From: Lachnospiraceae bacterium UBA1718
GTDB taxonomy: Bacteria; Bacillota; Clostridia; Lachnospirales; Lachnospiraceae
Length of the DNA stretch: 5,497 bases
NCBI GenBank assembly: GCA_002317245.1
Contig: DCIU01000059.1
Span: 2,390 to 7,886, forward strand
Reading direction: 5' to 3'
The position numbers and the translations under genes were made by a program. Below, one piece after another: positions 1 to 5,497 of this stretch (position 1 is the first letter of the stretch; every line of letters begins with the position of its first letter). Under the pieces are notes generated by a model. It made no database searches, was not told where the DNA came from, and saw only the letters and a list, made by a program, of their open reading frames with translations.

Positions 1-429
1 GATCCCAGGGATTATTATAAGGATTTCTGGAAAATCATTGACACTCTGCTTAATTACATACTCTACGTTCTCATAGGTGTCTCATTCGTATTCGTATCTG
101 GTACAGAACATTTGATAATAATAGGTCTTGCCGCCATCCTCTTTAACATTGGCGCCAGATTCCTGGGTGTTATGGCCTCAACAGCAATCTGTAAGCAGCT
201 GCCAGATGGATATCATATTAAGCCATTCTCAATACTTATGACCTGGGGTGGTCTTAAGGGAGGTCTCTGCCTTGCTCTGGCTATGAGCACCAAGTCATTC
301 CTTCCAGTTAGCATCTATAATTTCATCTTATATGTTACTTACATTACAATAATCTTCACCACCCTTATTCAGGGTCTTACAGTAGGTAAGCTTTATAATT
401 GGATTAAAAGGAAATGGGCGATTAAATAA
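1..429 (+). CDS. Cation:proton antiporter, CPA1/NhaP type, C-terminal part (5' truncated)
   Basis: This is the last 142 codons of a membrane antiporter that exchanges Na+ or K+ for H+ across the cytoplasmic membrane. The frame is open from base 1 and ends at TAA 427-429, so the start lies outside the window; the ATG at 112 is internal. Visible family marks are the segment FWKIIDTLLNYILYVLIG (visible residues 9-26), matching the NhaP pattern of an FWexxDexLN stretch before a helix ending in LIG; the GARFLGV helix (51-57); and TWGGLKGGLCLALAMS (81-96), matching the family's GGLRGxxxLALALS motif with Lys in place of the usual Arg. At least four hydrophobic helices are present, followed by a short basic tail KRKWAIK with no long cytoplasmic regulatory domain. 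The gene converges on the GDPD gene, 18 bases away. Family membership is clear; ion specificity cannot be read from this fragment. Confidence 0.9.
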   Translation, partial: DPRDYYKDFWKIIDTLLNYILYVLIGVSFVFVSGTEHLIIIGLAAILFNIGARFLGVMASTAICKQLPDGYHIKPFSILMTWGGLKGGLCLALAMSTKSFLPVSIYNFILYVTYITIIFTTLIQGLTVGKLYNWIKRKWAIK

Positions 430-446
430 TCGCCCATTTCCTTTTA
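405..446. terminator. Bidirectional intrinsic terminator shared by two convergent genes
   Basis: Bases 405-424 pair perfectly with 427-446 around a two-base centre, giving up to 20 base pairs; in RNA the innermost A-T pairs would open into a small loop. The stem holds the GC-rich core GGGCG/CGCCC. On the + strand the hairpin ends in CCTTTTATTT and on the minus strand in CCTTTTAATCC, so both directions have a U-rich 3' arm. The left arm lies inside the antiporter frame and encodes its last residues and stop. The right arm begins one base after the GDPD stop (450-448). Two genes meeting head to head on one palindrome is the usual sign of a shared terminator. Confidence 0.92.
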
Positions 447-447
447 T

Positions 448-2313
448 TTAGTAGTCTCCACTCTCGAATGTAGATTCGCTATCTAACATATCCTTATCAA
501 ACATCGCATCAATATCTGAAGTCAGTGTCCTGTTAGTAACATACTCCGCTATTTTATCTGGATAATCAGTTATCAATGCATCTGCATTTATGCATCGCAT
601 CTTTTTGGCCGAATCATCGTAGTTAACTGTCCATACAAAGAGCTTCTTACCACGCTTGTGTACTTCTGAGATCATGTTATTAGTAACAAAGGTATGCTCA
701 ACACTGAAGAAGTCTGCGTAAGGGAGATCATAACAGTCGCCTGTAATTACCGCCATAATAAGTCCACACTGTATATCCGGATTAAGTTCCTTGACTGCCT
801 TAAGTGACTCATAGTCTCCAGAGTGAATCATTGAGGTCTCAGTACAGTTATACTTCTCCATAAGATCAACAATGTTCTTAGCCAATGTATTATCCTGCTT
901 ATATCCCTTAATCTCGATAAGAATAGGGGTCGTGTCTGCATACTGTGCAATAACCTCTTCCAGACTTGGGATTCTTGCAGTCGGGAAGTCCTCTTCGCTC
1001 ATACTGTAAGGAGCAGGTATCTGCTGTAATTCCTCATAGGTATATTCATATACTGCCTTATCGATTCCTGTTGCAGCAGCAATAGATTCATTGTGAACAA
1101 CTACCGGTATACCATCCTTGGAATTCCATACATCAAGCTCAATAAAGTCTGCATTATCACAGCCATCAGCCAGTTCAAAAGCAGGTACCGTATTCTCAGG
1201 GGCCTCTGAGGAATAGCCCTTGTGGGCAATAATCTTGGTAGTTCCAAATAATTCCTCGAAGGTATTCATATCATAATTCGCAAGCCAGATAGCTGCGAGG
1301 TAATATACAGTAAAAAGAAGCGCTCCAATTAAACTCCATGTAACCTGAGTTACAATGGCTGGCATAATCTTAGCCTTCTCCTTCTTAAGTTCAGGAAGCG
1401 TAACCGATGAGTCCATAGCCAGCTCATCAAGCTTAGCAAAGTATGACTTATATAGATAACACATTACACTTATATATACAAAGGTACCTGTTATATTTTT
1501 TACAGTATCAAGTCCTACTGAATTCCACATCTGGTAGAACAAATCTCCTGCTATTGGCAACTCGTATGAAATGCCAAAGCAGATAAAAGATGCTATGCCA
1601 ACCAAAACAGCAGGTATTATTACCAGACGAATAAGTTCAATAAGATTATATATAGAAATCTTTATACCATTTTTGATGAACTTCTTCTGAGTCAGCTTAA
1701 AGCTCTCATCACTTGCACATTTAAAGTCATGGTCCTTAAGAACAAAGGATGGCACCAGGTAGAACCACCTAAGGGCAAAATAACCTACCACTAATAAGAG
1801 GATTACATAGAGTAAGTGAAGTACCATCTTAGATTCAATAAAGTCGCTAATATACTCTGGCATCACAAAGGCGCCAAAAACAGAGCTGGACTGGAAGGGG
1901 TCAGCAAGAGGCACAATAATAAGTGCATACACTAACATCATCCAGTTACGTGGCTTAACTGCATGCCACAATTCCTTACCCGATAATCTGAACAGGTCCG
2001 GAATCTTGAATAACTTATCATTATCAATAAATGCAATTCCATAGACTGTGGCAATAACCTGCCACATAGATACGAGGGCATAGACAAATACAAGCAGAAT
2101 GCCAATTGGTATAATCCACGGTGCACGAACAAGCGAACGCAGCAGATTCGCATTGCTTACGAATCCGTCAGGAGTAGTCTTAAGAGTCAGCCCCCATATC
2201 TTACTCATAACAGGAATCATTACATATGATTTAAATACTGTAAAAGCTACCATAAACAGGTACAATCTGGACCCTGTTTTACGATATAATGCTCTTCCTT
2301 CTTTCACAACCAT
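448..2313 (-). CDS. Membrane-anchored glycerophosphodiester phosphodiesterase (GDPD with N-terminal membrane domain)
   Basis: The predicted 621-residue protein hydrolyses glycerophosphodiesters to glycerol 3-phosphate and an alcohol (family knowledge). Residues 1-350 form about seven hydrophobic helices (near 17-39, 65-90, 123-140, 162-190, 216-248, 270-292, 318-345), matching the membrane domain found ahead of GDPD in many Firmicutes. Residues 360-590 are the GDPD TIM barrel. HKG at 364-366 and PENT at 372-375 are present; E392, D394 and E467 match the metal ligands; H364 and H407 match the catalytic histidines; FVWTVN (559-564) and ITDYPD (581-586) close the barrel. Positive-inside reasoning with seven helices puts the enzyme outside the membrane. 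Odd points: Lys for Arg in HRG, Asn after H407 where Asp is usual, and AATG where RTTG is usual. The tail (597-621) is acidic. It lies 22 bases after the PP2C gene. Numbering uses the ATG at 2313, but the ribosome-binding site favours GTG at 2307. Confidence 0.93.
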   Translation of the reverse strand: MVVKEGRALYRKTGSRLYLFMVAFTVFKSYVMIPVMSKIWGLTLKTTPDGFVSNANLLRSLVRAPWIIPIGILLVFVYALVSMWQVIATVYGIAFIDNDKLFKIPDLFRLSGKELWHAVKPRNWMMLVYALIIVPLADPFQSSSVFGAFVMPEYISDFIESKMVLHLLYVILLLVVGYFALRWFYLVPSFVLKDHDFKCASDESFKLTQKKFIKNGIKISIYNLIELIRLVIIPAVLVGIASFICFGISYELPIAGDLFYQMWNSVGLDTVKNITGTFVYISVMCYLYKSYFAKLDELAMDSSVTLPELKKEKAKIMPAIVTQVTWSLIGALLFTVYYLAAIWLANYDMNTFEELFGTTKIIAHKGYSSEAPENTVPAFELADGCDNADFIELDVWNSKDGIPVVVHNESIAAATGIDKAVYEYTYEELQQIPAPYSMSEEDFPTARIPSLEEVIAQYADTTPILIEIKGYKQDNTLAKNIVDLMEKYNCTETSMIHSGDYESLKAVKELNPDIQCGLIMAVITGDCYDLPYADFFSVEHTFVTNNMISEVHKRGKKLFVWTVNYDDSAKKMRCINADALITDYPDKIAEYVTNRTLTSDIDAMFDKDMLDSESTFESGDY

Positions 2314-2314
2314 T

Positions 2315-2318
2315 CTCC
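2315..2318 (-). promoter_or_regulatory. Shine-Dalgarno GGAG that questions the GDPD start
   Basis: Read on the minus strand, GGAG at 2318-2315 is separated from the ATG at 2313 by a single A, too close for normal initiation. The in-frame GTG two codons later (2307-2305) lies seven bases from the motif, an ideal distance. I see no other in-frame start between the PP2C stop and this ATG. The GTG start would give a 619-residue protein with no loss of any domain. Confidence 0.6.
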
Positions 2319-2335
2319 AATCTATTAGTAGCAGA

Positions 2336-3814
2336 TTAAATCTCCATAAAGTGCATTGATAACATTGTCAGGTCATCGAACTGCGGAGCATCCTTAACGA
2401 ATGCATCAACATCAGCCCTGACATGATCCAGAATAACCTCTGGTTCATCTGCCTTGTATTTGTTCAGTGCCTTAAGGAGTCTCTCTGTACCATAGAGCTC
2501 ATTATCAGCATTGGTTGCCTCTGCTACCCCATCGGTATAGAGGAAGAGATAATCTCCTCGCTTGAACTCGAAGGTATACTCCTTAAATACTGAGTCCTCC
2601 ATTCCGGCAAGAACAAAGGATTTCTTATCCTTAATCAGCTCATACTCTCCACCCTTGTGTCTGATTATCGGATATTCATGTCCTGCGTCTACCGCAGTTA
2701 TAATACCAGTTGATATCTCAAGAATACCAATCCAGGCAGTTACGAACATGTCAGATTCATTGCCATCACACAGTTGTCTGTTAACAGCCTGGGCTATCTG
2801 AGCTGGTGACTTGTATACATAAGCTGAAGACTTAACAAGACTCTTACTAATCATCATAAATAAGGCAGCCGGAATCCCCTTACCAGACACATCAGCGATA
2901 GCTAATAGCAGATGGTCATCATCAATAAGATAATAATCATAGAAGTCGCCTCCGACTTCCTTGGCAGGGTCCATAGTGGCCTTGATTTTAAGATCCGGCC
3001 TTGTAGGGAATGCAGGAAAAATCTTAGGCAACACAGCTGCCTGAATGTTAGTAGCCATATCAAGCTCAGCCTTTATTCCCTCAGTCCTCTTACTAATCTC
3101 AGCCTGGCTAAGTACCATCTCATGGGCTCGTCTTGCCAGTTCCTGACAGATGAAGGCCACAATACTCACAAGCAGGAAGCGTGGCATGAAGGAACCTCTG
3201 AAGAGATTAGCAAGATATGTGCCGTAATCATAATCTGTTACCATTACAGCGCCACGAAGTCCTGAATCTCCTACTATCTTAAGCACCGAGCCTTCAGGAA
3301 TGCTAACGAGATTCAAATCAACCATTCCGAATCTGGAATACATCAGTTCAGATATAGCCATACCCAGCACCGTAAATGAATATACAGTATTGGTGAATTT
3401 TCTACTATAGTATCTACAGCTAAGTACAATAGGAATACATGTAATAATAGGAACGAATATACTAATGGCGCTGCACAGTCCTATAGATGCACATATGCTG
3501 ATAAAGCAAAGCACGTACTTAATCCAGTGCTTCTGCCCTCTATATTTAGCACTAATGTAATTACCAAATATCAGCAGCGGAATATTGACAATTAGCACCT
3601 TTGCCATTCTGTCTATTGGTACATCAAATACTCCTACATAGGCAAGAAAAAATGATAGCACTAAGACACCAGCCAGAACTAACAGGCAGATGCTGACAAA
3701 AAGGTTGGCAGCTATCTCGTTATTCCAGAATACGTCGTCTTCCCTAAAGAGCTTCTCAAGCTTCTTATACCAGCTTGAATTCCGTTCCAGTTCTCTTAAT
3801 TTCTCGTCATCCAT
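2336..3814 (-). CDS. Membrane PP2C-type serine/threonine phosphatase, RsbU/SpoIIE-like
   Basis: The 492-residue protein is a likely signalling phosphatase; relatives such as RsbU and SpoIIE dephosphorylate STAS-domain anti-anti-sigma factors. About six membrane helices occupy residues 34-60, 70-88, 97-117, 118-133, 142-159 and 210-225. The stretch 160-208 between helices five and six is predicted to be extracytoplasmic and could be the sensing part (inferred). A helical linker (about 222-262) contains the LDMATNIQAAVLP segment typical just ahead of RsbU-type domains. The catalytic domain follows: GGDFYDYY (288-295), ADVSGKGIPAALFM (307-320), DAGHEYP (376-382), LYTDGVAEATN (425-435) and FDDLT (479-483). 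The metal-binding Asp positions (D290, D308, D428, D481) all look intact, so the enzyme should be active. No HAMP or PAS domain is evident. A good SD, AGGGG, lies six bases before the ATG. No STAS or anti-sigma partner gene is present in the window, so the target is unknown. Confidence 0.93.
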   Translation of the reverse strand: MDDEKLRELERNSSWYKKLEKLFREDDVFWNNEIAANLFVSICLLVLAGVLVLSFFLAYVGVFDVPIDRMAKVLIVNIPLLIFGNYISAKYRGQKHWIKYVLCFISICASIGLCSAISIFVPIITCIPIVLSCRYYSRKFTNTVYSFTVLGMAISELMYSRFGMVDLNLVSIPEGSVLKIVGDSGLRGAVMVTDYDYGTYLANLFRGSFMPRFLLVSIVAFICQELARRAHEMVLSQAEISKRTEGIKAELDMATNIQAAVLPKIFPAFPTRPDLKIKATMDPAKEVGGDFYDYYLIDDDHLLLAIADVSGKGIPAALFMMISKSLVKSSAYVYKSPAQIAQAVNRQLCDGNESDMFVTAWIGILEISTGIITAVDAGHEYPIIRHKGGEYELIKDKKSFVLAGMEDSVFKEYTFEFKRGDYLFLYTDGVAEATNADNELYGTERLLKALNKYKADEPEVILDHVRADVDAFVKDAPQFDDLTMLSMHFMEI

Positions 3815-3820
3815 AAATAT

Positions 3821-3825
3821 CCCCT
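3821..3825 (-). promoter_or_regulatory. Shine-Dalgarno of the PP2C gene
   Basis: On the minus strand AGGGG (3825-3821) stands six bases ahead of the ATG at 3814, in the context GGGGATATTTATG. This fixes the PP2C start. The SD lies in the 20-base gap after the Nudix stop codon (3837-3835), in line with cotranscription. Confidence 0.75.
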
Positions 3826-3834
3826 AAAACTTCC

Positions 3835-4398
3835 TCATCCAAAATGACTCCAGGCATAACAGAAGGCCTGAGACCTTGCTGCGAACTTGCTGGTCTTTAA
3901 TAATTCCCTAATCTCTTCCCTGGAATACCATCCAGGCTCTATCTCTTCAACCGTAGAAGTACTTGGAGCGAATTCTCCTGCCCCAATGCCTACTACGCAT
4001 ACATTCTTCTCATTGGAGAAGCCTACAGCACTGTAGCTCTCGCCAATCAGGTCCTCCACCTCAATCAGATCAAGTCCCGTCTCTTCCTTAAGCTCTCTCT
4101 TAGCCGCCATATAGGCATCCTCACCCGGATCTATCAGCCCAGCCGGGAAGTTATATACCCATTCACCAACAGATAGTCTGAATTCCTTATCCATAAGAAT
4201 CTTGCTCTTATCCTCATTGAAGACAATAAGCACTACCGCGTCCACGTCTCTGTTATGCAGCTCATCAAAAGAAGTAATATTCTTATCCCTGCTGATTATC
4301 TCATAGACCTTGGTCTTCTTATCAACAGTCTCATATGTAATATCGTATCTTGTTATGAAGCGTCCTGCTTCCTTCTTCTCAATATCAATAAATTTCAT
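3835..4398 (-). CDS. Nudix hydrolase, ADP-ribose pyrophosphatase-like
   Basis: The enzyme belongs to the family that cleaves nucleoside diphosphates linked to another moiety, such as ADP-ribose, in the cytoplasm. From the start chosen here it has 187 residues. The Nudix box is a perfect match to GX5EX7REUXEEXGU, beginning with GLIDPGE at residues 87-93 and ending with REL-KEETGL at 101-109. The preceding WVYNFPAG and the following SYSAVGFSNEK are typical of ADP-ribose pyrophosphatase-like members, as are the mixed beta-rich N-terminal third and the EEIEPGWYSREEI segment. The frame stays open to an ATG at 4431, which would add 11 residues (MGHDDAPFLAD). Those codons coincide with a terminator-like hairpin, and the protein beginning MKFIDIEKKEAGRF looks like a natural start, so I chose 4398. 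Neither start has a good SD. It is followed 20 bases later by the PP2C gene. Exact substrate is not readable from sequence. Confidence 0.9.
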   Translation of the reverse strand: MKFIDIEKKEAGRFITRYDITYETVDKKTKVYEIISRDKNITSFDELHNRDVDAVVLIVFNEDKSKILMDKEFRLSVGEWVYNFPAGLIDPGEDAYMAAKRELKEETGLDLIEVEDLIGESYSAVGFSNEKNVCVVGIGAGEFAPSTSTVEEIEPGWYSREEIRELLKTSKFAARSQAFCYAWSHFG

Positions 4399-4405
4399 AT
4401 CTGCT

Positions 4406-4429
4406 AAAAAAGGGGCATCATCATGCCCC
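4406..4429 (-). terminator. Terminator-like hairpin after walJ, overlapping the upstream Nudix start
   Basis: On the minus strand GGGGCAT (4429-4423) pairs with ATGCCCC (4418-4412) around the loop GATG, followed at once by six T residues (4411-4406). This 7-bp stem plus T-run is a classical intrinsic terminator, beginning five bases after the walJ stop (4437-4435). The stem is short, so read-through is plausible and it may act as an attenuator for the downstream Nudix-PP2C-GDPD genes. In the opposite direction the hairpin lacks a good T-run. Confidence 0.75.
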
Positions 4430-4434
4430 ATTAT

Positions 4435-5232
4435 TTACAATTCTATAATTGCCGAAGGCTCACTTCTCTTAGCGACCCTCAATTCGAAGTCGCCGACTCT
4501 ATATGGACACTCATCCATCTCCACCTCAATTCTGACTGTCTCATAAGCCAGCTCAGGCATATTGTTCTCCTGACTCAGATGTCCCAGATAAATCGAACTT
4601 AGTCCATCATGAAGAATCTGGCACAACAGCCTTCCTGCCCTCTCATTGGACAGATGCCCCGCGTCCGACAGAATTCTCTGCTTCAGCTGATAAGGATAAG
4701 GTCCCACCTGCAGCATCCTCACATCATGATTGGACTCCAGGAGCAGCGCATCCATTCCCTTAAGCTTATCAACGATGTAATCGTTATAAGTGCCCATATC
4801 TGTGGCTACAGCCATCTTCCTTACACCATTTGCAAAAGTATATGCAACTGGGTCAGCGGCATCATGACTGATATGCATGGCTTCTACCTGGATATCTCCA
4901 ATGTTAAATACTGAATCAGCAGTGATTTCATGGAATAATTCCGTTGGAATATGTCCTAACGCATTACACCTCTGAATTGCCATTAAAGTCTTAGCTGTTC
5001 CATATATAGGTACAGGATACTTTCTTGTGAATACACCCAGACCCTGAATATGGTCTGAATGCTCATGAGTTATAAGAATACCATCAATATCATTACCAGA
5101 CAGGCCAGCGTAATGCAGTCCTTCTTCTATTCTTTTTTTAGTGATTCCAGCATCAACCAGTATATGATGGTTGTTGCTTCCAATATATATCGAATTGCCG
5201 CTGCTTCCACTGGCAATAGGACACATTCTCAT
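4435..5232 (-). CDS. walJ: WalJ/YycJ-family MBL-fold metallo-hydrolase
   Basis: The 265-residue cytoplasmic protein closely follows the YycJ/WalJ family, whose Bacillus members are about the same length and have been linked to double-stranded DNA exonuclease activity and repair. The N-terminal PIASGSSGNSIYIG (residues 5-18) is the family's signature start. Metal-binding positions are HEHSDH (56-61), H123 in ISHDAADP, D145 in ATDMG, and H218 in YLGHLSQENNM. Further family motifs are ESNHD (166-170), the PYPYQLKQRILSD stretch (178-190) and GHLSNE (192-197). No signal peptide is present. The ATG at 5232 is preceded by GGGG nine bases upstream; an alternative ATG at 5226 (codon 3) is too far from this site. 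In many Firmicutes the gene sits beside walRK; here no such regulator gene is seen, and its neighbours are a partial gene with a beta-grasp-like end upstream and a Nudix gene downstream. A terminator-like hairpin follows its stop. Confidence 0.93.
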   Translation of the reverse strand: MRMCPIASGSSGNSIYIGSNNHHILVDAGITKKRIEEGLHYAGLSGNDIDGILITHEHSDHIQGLGVFTRKYPVPIYGTAKTLMAIQRCNALGHIPTELFHEITADSVFNIGDIQVEAMHISHDAADPVAYTFANGVRKMAVATDMGTYNDYIVDKLKGMDALLLESNHDVRMLQVGPYPYQLKQRILSDAGHLSNERAGRLLCQILHDGLSSIYLGHLSQENNMPELAYETVRIEVEMDECPYRVGDFELRVAKRSEPSAIIEL

Positions 5233-5240
5233 ATTGAATA

Positions 5241-5245
5241 TCCCC
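5241..5245 (-). promoter_or_regulatory. Shine-Dalgarno of walJ
   Basis: On the minus strand GGGGA (5245-5241) precedes the ATG at 5232 by eight bases. It sits in the 29-base gap after the upstream stop codon. The core GGGGATATT is shared with the PP2C ribosome-binding region, and supports the first of two nearby ATG codons. Confidence 0.6.
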
Positions 5246-5254
5246 GTTTCTGGA

Positions 5255-5274
5255 ATACTGGTTAATCCCAGTAT
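5255..5274 (-). other. Small inverted repeat spanning the stop codon of the upstream gene
   Basis: ATACTGG (5274-5268 on the minus strand) pairs with CCAGTAT (5261-5255) around a six-base loop that contains the TAA stop (5264-5262). No T-run follows, so it is not a standard intrinsic terminator. It may be an RNA structure between the partial gene and walJ, or chance. Confidence 0.4.
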
Positions 5275-5497
5275 ATCTCTATTACATCGCCATCATGGAT
5301 CTCTTCCATATACATGGCACTCCTGCCATTAATCTTGGTAACAAGAAGTCCTCTGGCCTTGGATCTGTCGAAATTAATATAGTCAAATATATCTACAAAT
5401 ACATACTGGCCCTTACCAGTCATCTGTATTGGTGCTCCATTGCAGGCTACAAATATATCATGTGGCTCCCGGGAAACAGGTGCCTCTGGGACCTCTG
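5262..5497 (-). CDS. C-terminal end of an unidentified protein with a beta-grasp-like tail (5' truncated)
   Basis: An open minus-strand frame enters at the right edge of the window and runs 77 codons to TAA at 5264-5262; the start is outside. The first visible stretch, EVPEAPVSREPHD, is proline- and acid-rich and looks like a linker. It is followed by FVACNGAPIQMTGKGQYVFVD and then a region ending VTKINGRSAMYMEEIHDGDVIEIYW. The order INGR, then a turn, then DGDVIEIYW resembles the end of ubiquitin-like beta-grasp domains of the ThiS/TGS type, although there is no terminal Gly-Gly. From memory, some large FtsA-like (actin-fold) proteins of Lachnospiraceae end in a similar domain, so this may be the tail of such a protein, but the identity is unproven. 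The frame is strongly supported: the other minus-strand frames are interrupted and walJ follows 29 bases later with its own SD. Confidence 0.75.
   Translation of the reverse strand, partial: EVPEAPVSREPHDIFVACNGAPIQMTGKGQYVFVDIFDYINFDRSKARGLLVTKINGRSAMYMEEIHDGDVIEIYWD

Noticed and set aside
112..429. Antiporter reading frame starting at ATG 112 as a separate short gene
   Set aside because: The frame is open without interruption back to base 1, and residues before this ATG match the antiporter family, so the gene is simply truncated by the window.
1938..2153. Minus-strand 71-codon frame inside the GDPD gene
   Set aside because: It is a shifted frame within the membrane-domain coding region, Cys- and Arg-rich as expected of an out-of-frame reading.
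2099..2359. Plus-strand open frame of 86 codons across the PP2C/GDPD junction
   Set aside because: It lies opposite the GDPD membrane domain and the PP2C end, with no recognisable product.
2912..3265. Plus-strand open frame of 117 codons opposite the PP2C gene
   Set aside because: It is antisense to strongly conserved PP2C coding sequence, and its translation shows no domain or sensible composition; it is a shadow of the real gene.
4432..4470. Possible promoter for the Nudix gene at the end of walJ (AT-rich ATTATAGAATTGTAAATAAT)
   Set aside because: It offers -10-like hexamers but no -35 element at proper spacing, so I could not support a promoter.
4609..4914. Plus-strand open frame of 101 codons within walJ
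   Set aside because: It overlaps motif-bearing walJ sequence on the other strand and has no family resemblance.

Overview
The window is gene-dense and looks like chromosomal DNA of a fairly low-GC Firmicute. The Nudix, phosphatase and phosphodiesterase proteins read most like those of Clostridia of the Lachnospiraceae type (Butyrivibrio/Roseburia-like). That placement rests on protein resemblance from memory, not on a search. No mobile element, tRNA, rRNA, CRISPR array or phage gene is visible, and no gap between genes exceeds about 40 bases.

Layout: on the + strand, positions 1-429 hold the 3' end of a CPA1/NhaP-type cation:proton antiporter. All other genes lie on the minus strand and converge on it. 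In transcription order (right to left) they are: the last 77 codons of a protein with a beta-grasp-like C-terminus (5497-5262); a WalJ/YycJ-type metallo-beta-lactamase-fold hydrolase (5232-4435); a Nudix hydrolase (start probably 4398, end 3835); a six-helix membrane protein with a cytoplasmic RsbU/SpoIIE-like PP2C phosphatase domain (3814-2336); and a membrane-anchored glycerophosphodiester phosphodiesterase (2313-448).

Spacing of 20-36 bases between the minus-strand genes suggests cotranscription. However, a hairpin followed by six T residues lies just after the walJ stop, so transcription may be partly or fully interrupted there. This would leave Nudix, PP2C and GDPD as a downstream unit. 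That hairpin overlaps the first codons of the longest Nudix reading frame, which favours an internal Met start. At the left end a near-perfect 42-base palindrome (405-446) serves as a terminator for both converging genes and also encodes the last codons of the antiporter.

Functionally, the downstream unit joins a putative membrane signalling phosphatase, a surface-facing phosphodiesterase acting on glycerol-phosphate diesters, and a nucleotide-diphosphate-sugar type Nudix enzyme. A shared role in envelope or phospholipid turnover is possible but only inferred. I see no convincing undescribed system. The most interesting points are the two terminators overlapping coding sequence, the start-codon question in the GDPD gene, and several departures from consensus in the GDPD active-site motifs.
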